From NCBI GenBank assembly GCA_900556395.1, contig USOQ01000086.1, positions 1 to 9,068 on the forward strand: a stretch of 9,068 nucleotides of DNA. The letters run 5' to 3'. Below, piece after piece: positions 6,149 through 9,068 of the stretch. The translations under genes and the position numbers were made by a program. The DNA comes from Candidatus Segatella caccae (GTDB lineage: Bacteria; Bacteroidota; Bacteroidia; Bacteroidales; Bacteroidaceae). The notes below the pieces were generated by a model. It was given only the letters and a program-made list of their open reading frames with translations, did no database searches and had not been told where the DNA came from. The stretch's first letter is position 1, and the number at the start of each line of letters is the position of its first letter.

Positions 6149-7081
6149 ATGATTCGCAGAATCACCTGCATGCTATTCACACTCCTATGGGTGCTGAACT
6201 CACAAAGCCAAGAGTTCGGCACCCACTGGATAACACACCCCAATCGCAACGATAGTAGCGAGGTGCTGTTTCGGCACACCTACACCACTCTACAGCGTCC
6301 TCTGCGGGCTTTTATCACCTTTGCCAGCATAGGACACTGCAAGGTGTATATCAATGAGAGAAATATATCCAGAGAGATTTTCTACGAGAATAAGACTGCA
6401 CAAGGCATTCTGCTTCACACCTTCGATGTGACGCGTTACCTACGCCCTGACTCCAACACCATAGCCGTATGGTATGCTCCCTGTCCACAGGCACAGGCAT
6501 ACACCCCAACAGCCATCAACAAACAGTTGTCATTAGAGTACTATGGAACAAAGCCAGACAGCACAGCCTTCTATCATCAAGCCGATGACACGTGGACATG
6601 CAGCATACTGGAAGGTAGTAGGATTAGCACCGACAGCACAGGTCATGCCATGGAGGTGTTTGACAATCGTTCATATGACCATAGTTGGAAAGCCACAGAA
6701 CAACCCATGAAAAACGGAGAAAAGCCTATGCGTAGTGGCATGTTGAAAGCAGAACATACCTACACCACGCTTCCCGCTTTTCCCTACAAGGGCAACTTTC
6801 TGAAAAACGTACTCTCACCTATTAGCATATACAGCGATTCTTTAGGTACACACTTCGAGTTCGAACGTACATTTCGAGGCTCAGTTCGTATCACCCTACG
6901 CGGAGCCAAAAAAGGAGAAAGACTGGAGATTAACGGACTTCTCTATATCTGCAGCGGAGAAATGGACGAACAAGCCTTCCGCCGACTCACTACAAGTCGG
7001 CAAAAGTCCATCACAATAAAAGGCGACAGATATTTCGATAAGAGTCAAATACAGAAAGTAGAAGGACTGGAAATCTATTAG
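6149..7081 (+). CDS. Exported GH78-like beta-sandwich protein lacking a catalytic domain
   Basis: This is a 310-residue protein with a signal peptide (MIRRITCMLFTLLWVLNSQSQ). Residues about 27-150 resemble the N-terminal carbohydrate-binding sandwich of bacterial alpha-L-rhamnosidases: HWITHP, an LFRHTYTL-like strand, FASIGHCKVYINER and LLHTFDVTRYLRPDSNTIAVW. Residues about 232-310 resemble the next rhamnosidase sandwich domain: THFEFERTFRGSVRITLRG, a GERLEING strand and a terminal KVEGLEIY. The protein ends there, where the (alpha/alpha)6 catalytic barrel would begin in a full GH78 enzyme of 800 or more residues. I see no catalytic acid motif. Its start codon lies 1 nt after the GH95 stop, which argues for translational coupling and a shared substrate. 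It could be a glycan-binding partner of the GH95 enzyme or a relic of a larger enzyme. The absence of internal stops favours a working gene. The assignment rests on motif likeness only. Confidence 0.65.
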   Translation: MIRRITCMLFTLLWVLNSQSQEFGTHWITHPNRNDSSEVLFRHTYTTLQRPLRAFITFASIGHCKVYINERNISREIFYENKTAQGILLHTFDVTRYLRPDSNTIAVWYAPCPQAQAYTPTAINKQLSLEYYGTKPDSTAFYHQADDTWTCSILEGSRISTDSTGHAMEVFDNRSYDHSWKATEQPMKNGEKPMRSGMLKAEHTYTTLPAFPYKGNFLKNVLSPISIYSDSLGTHFEFERTFRGSVRITLRGAKKGERLEINGLLYICSGEMDEQAFRRLTTSRQKSITIKGDRYFDKSQIQKVEGLEIY

Positions 7082-7701
7082 TAACCCAATTCTCGGGCTA
7101 CCTCGCACAACTCATTATACCATGCTTGCCCAAAACGCTGCACAAGAGGACCTTCAAGAAACTTATATACGGGAATATCTAACTCCTCACCTTTCTTTAC
7201 TGCAGCCTTACAGATTCGCCACTGGTTGTAGTTCAAGCCATACACCCCATTACCAAAGTGCTTGGCACGGATAGGATACAGAGCACAGGATATGGGTTTC
7301 ATAAACTTCGTCTTACCTTCACGATAAGCGCGCTCCAAGGCACAGAGACAACAGTTCTGGATCGTATGTCCATCCTGCATGTCTTTTAGGTCCTGATAGC
7401 AAGTAAACACGCAGTCCTTACCATTGACGATACTTGTCACCAGGTCACCCTCTATATCTGTATAAGCCACACCCTGCTTGTCGATGACAGCCTGAGCCGA
7501 AGCCGACAAATCATCCCAAACCACGTCGAGCGCATTCTCTATCTCCATGATTTCGTCAAGGGTGACAGGAGCCCCCGCATCACCTTCTATACAACATTCA
7601 CCCTTACAGGCATCCAGATCACAACAAAATTTTTCGGTTATAATATTGGGGGAGACCAATATATCGCCCACCTGGAGAATACGCAGTTCGTCTTTATTCA
7701 T
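7078..7701 (-). CDS. DUF3109 family cysteine-rich protein
   Basis: This 207-residue cytoplasmic protein has no signal peptide or membrane segment. It carries the DUF3109 hallmark CCDLDACKGECCIEGDAGAP (residues 26-45), and further cysteines at 97, 101, 117, 118, 120, 139, 164 and 199, thirteen in all. CALYPIRA (139-146) and NQWRICKAA (159-167) are also typical. The spacing resembles YkgJ-type proteins thought to bind zinc or an iron-sulfur cluster. The function is unknown and I do not assign one. The start follows an AT-rich leader without a Shine-Dalgarno sequence. The ung stop codon lies 41 nt upstream on the same strand, so the two probably form an operon. The stop codon overlaps that of the convergent sandwich-protein gene by 4 nt, and no terminator is visible between them. 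Confidence 0.9.
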   Translation of the reverse strand: MNKDELRILQVGDILVSPNIITEKFCCDLDACKGECCIEGDAGAPVTLDEIMEIENALDVVWDDLSASAQAVIDKQGVAYTDIEGDLVTSIVNGKDCVFTCYQDLKDMQDGHTIQNCCLCALERAYREGKTKFMKPISCALYPIRAKHFGNGVYGLNYNQWRICKAAVKKGEELDIPVYKFLEGPLVQRFGQAWYNELCEVARELGY

Positions 7702-7742
7702 AAATATCTTGTGTCATGTAGTGATTTTAACTTCTTTACCTT

Positions 7743-8408
7743 CTACCATTGTATAGGCTCTATGCCCTGTTGCTTCAGGTAATCATTGCAACGAGAGAAA
7801 TGATGATTGCCAAACCATCCACCACGATTGGCCGAAAGAGGTGAAGGATGCACGCTCTGCAGGATGAGATGACGAGAAGAATCGATGAGCGATGCCTTGC
7901 TGCGTGCATAACCTCCCCACAGAATGAACACCAAGTGGTCTTTGTCCCTGCTGAGAGCACTGATGGCAGCATCAGTAAATATCTCCCATCCCTTGCGCTG
8001 ATGGCTCGCTGCCTGATGCGCACGAACGGTGAGAGTTGCATTGAGCAGTAACACACCCTGCTTGGCCCAGCGGGTTAGGTCGCCTGTCGCTGGCATGGGG
8101 ATGCCAAGATCCATCTGTATTTCCTTGAAGATATTCATCAACGAGGGAGGATAGTTGATACCTTCTGGCACAGAAAAGCTCAATCCCATCGCTTGTCCTG
8201 GCTCATGATAGGGGTCTTGTCCGATAATCACCACCTTCACATCGTCAAAGGGACAAAGATTGAAAGCATTGAATATCAAACTTCCTGGGGGATAACAAGG
8301 CGTATGCTGATATTCCTCTTTCACAAAGTGGGTCAGCTCGGCAAAGTATGGCTTCTCAAACTCATCTCCTATATGCTGTTTCCAACTATCTTCTATTCTT
8401 ACATCCAT
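7743..8408 (-). CDS. ung: Uracil-DNA glycosylase, family 1
   Basis: This complete 221-residue protein removes uracil from DNA produced by cytosine deamination or dUMP incorporation, the first step of base excision repair. The water-activating loop GQDPYH is at 63-68 with catalytic Asp65. Phe78 in GLSFSVP stacks on the base. LLLNA (120-124) supplies Asn123, which recognises uracil. The DNA-intercalating HPSPLSA loop has His187 and Leu191, matching the E. coli numbering. WAKQGVLLLNATLTVR and VFILWGGYA are also characteristic. The length is normal for the family. The DUF3109 gene follows after 41 nt. Upstream, only about 25 nt separate the gpmI terminator tail from this ATG, and I found no TAnnTTTG box there. 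The promoter may therefore lie within the hairpin, or the gene may depend on read-through. Confidence 0.97.
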   Translation of the reverse strand: MDVRIEDSWKQHIGDEFEKPYFAELTHFVKEEYQHTPCYPPGSLIFNAFNLCPFDDVKVVIIGQDPYHEPGQAMGLSFSVPEGINYPPSLMNIFKEIQMDLGIPMPATGDLTRWAKQGVLLLNATLTVRAHQAASHQRKGWEIFTDAAISALSRDKDHLVFILWGGYARSKASLIDSSRHLILQSVHPSPLSANRGGWFGNHHFSRCNDYLKQQGIEPIQW

Positions 8409-8424
8409 GTTGCTTTGATTAGGT

Positions 8425-8512
8425 AAAAAAGAAAGGAGTTAAAGGAATGAGGACGATGCTCGTGCTCTCTAAATGAGCTAACACGACATGAGTCCTAACT
8501 CCATTAACTCCT
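8425..8512 (-). terminator. Large hairpin terminator downstream of gpmI
   Basis: Arms 8434-8454 and 8492-8512 are inverted with 18 of 21 positions paired. Inside, ATG and TCGTG (8456-8464, with one bulged C) pair with CACGACAT (8482-8489). Read on the minus strand, the structure is followed by TTTCTTTTTT (8434-8425), which fits an intrinsic terminator for gpmI. The outer arms contain repeated AACTCC units. The stem is unusually long for a plain terminator, so a hairpin-type dispersed repeat that doubles as a terminator is also possible. Confidence 0.8.
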
Positions 8513-8541
8513 CAACTTATTCTATTCTTACAATGATTCTA

Positions 8542-9068
8542 TTAGTCTTGAATCAAGTTTTCGCCAGTCATATCGGCAGGCTGCTCCAATCCCATAATAT
8601 GAAGGATAGAAGGAGCTACGTCGGCAAGACGACCATCCTTTACGGTAGCTGAGTTGTTGTCAGTAACGTAGATGAATGGAACTGGGTTCAAAGAGTGAGC
8701 AGTGTTAGGAGTACCATCCTCGTTGATAGCATGATCTGCATTACCATGGTCAGCGATGATGATAGCCTCGTAATCATTAGCCTTTGCAGTCTCGATAACT
8801 TCCTTTACGCAGTTGTCAACAGCATGAACAGCCTTAGCGATTGCATTGTAGATACCAGTATGGCCCACCATATCACCATTAGCGAAGTTTACAACAATGA
8901 AGTCATATTCCTGGGTGTTGATAGCACCAACCAACTTATCCTTTACCTCGTAAGCGCTCATCTCTGGCTTCAAGTCGTAGGTAGCAACCTTTGGAGAAGG
9001 AACCAAGATACGATCCTCGCCCTCGTATGGAGTCTCACGACCACCATTGAAGAAGAATGTTACGTGAG
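8542..9068 (-). CDS. gpmI: 2,3-bisphosphoglycerate-independent phosphoglycerate mutase, C-terminal part
   Basis: The minus-strand frame is open to the window edge and encodes the last 174 residues, beginning HVTFFFNGG and ending GENLIQD before TAA. A TTG at 9004-9006 is an internal Leu codon, not the start. The enzyme interconverts 3- and 2-phosphoglycerate in glycolysis and gluconeogenesis, in the cytoplasm. The alkaline-phosphatase-like metal ligands are visible: Asp65 and His69 in NFANGDMVGHTG, Asp106 and His107 in IIIADHGNADH, and His124 in TPNTAHSLNPVP (numbering within the fragment). EGEDRILVPSPKVATYDL is a typical family block. Full-length family members have about 500-515 residues, so roughly the last third is here; the catalytic serine region lies outside. 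Co-factor-dependent mutases lack these motifs, so the identification is secure. Confidence 0.97.
   Translation of the reverse strand, partial: HVTFFFNGGRETPYEGEDRILVPSPKVATYDLKPEMSAYEVKDKLVGAINTQEYDFIVVNFANGDMVGHTGIYNAIAKAVHAVDNCVKEVIETAKANDYEAIIIADHGNADHAINEDGTPNTAHSLNPVPFIYVTDNNSATVKDGRLADVAPSILHIMGLEQPADMTGENLIQD

Overview
The window looks like chromosomal DNA of a Bacteroidota bacterium, most likely a Prevotella-type member of the Bacteroidales. Several signs agree. A SusD-type protein tail sits at the left edge. The -7 boxes have the TAnnTTTG form. Start codons have AT-rich leaders without Shine-Dalgarno sequences. A DUF3109 protein is present, and a secreted GH95 glycosidase lies beside a rhamnosidase-like sandwich protein. 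The genus is inferred from the overall look of the proteins and was not tested by search.

Left part (1-967): the end of a SusD-like outer-membrane glycan-binding lipoprotein (1-171) marks the edge of a polysaccharide utilisation locus lying outside the window. About 800 bases without an intact gene follow. They hold a strong stem-loop (236-274), a probable frameshifted minus-strand gene remnant (302-561), a short tandem repeat (562-581) and a GC-rich stretch (about 600-900) unlike the rest of the window.

Housekeeping block (941-3766): a -7 box, tRNA-Glu(UUC), rpsT with its terminator, a palindrome-rich spacer, a second -7 box, and complete gyrB with its terminator.

Glycan block (3787-7081): two exported proteins with 1 nt between their reading frames. 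The first is a complete GH95 glycosidase with all expected catalytic residues. The second is a 310-residue protein resembling the N-terminal beta-sandwich part of GH78 alpha-L-rhamnosidases, without a catalytic barrel. They probably act together on a fucose- or L-galactose-capped glycan in the periplasm.

Right part (7078-9068, minus strand): the 3' third of gpmI (glycolysis), a large terminator-like hairpin, ung (uracil-DNA repair), and a cysteine-rich DUF3109 protein. The DUF3109 gene meets the glycan operon tail-to-tail with interlocked stop codons.

I see no CRISPR array, transposase, phage gene or defence system. The most interesting points are the GH95 plus orphan sandwich-protein pair, the Thr in the GH95 specificity position, and the palindromic intergenic elements.
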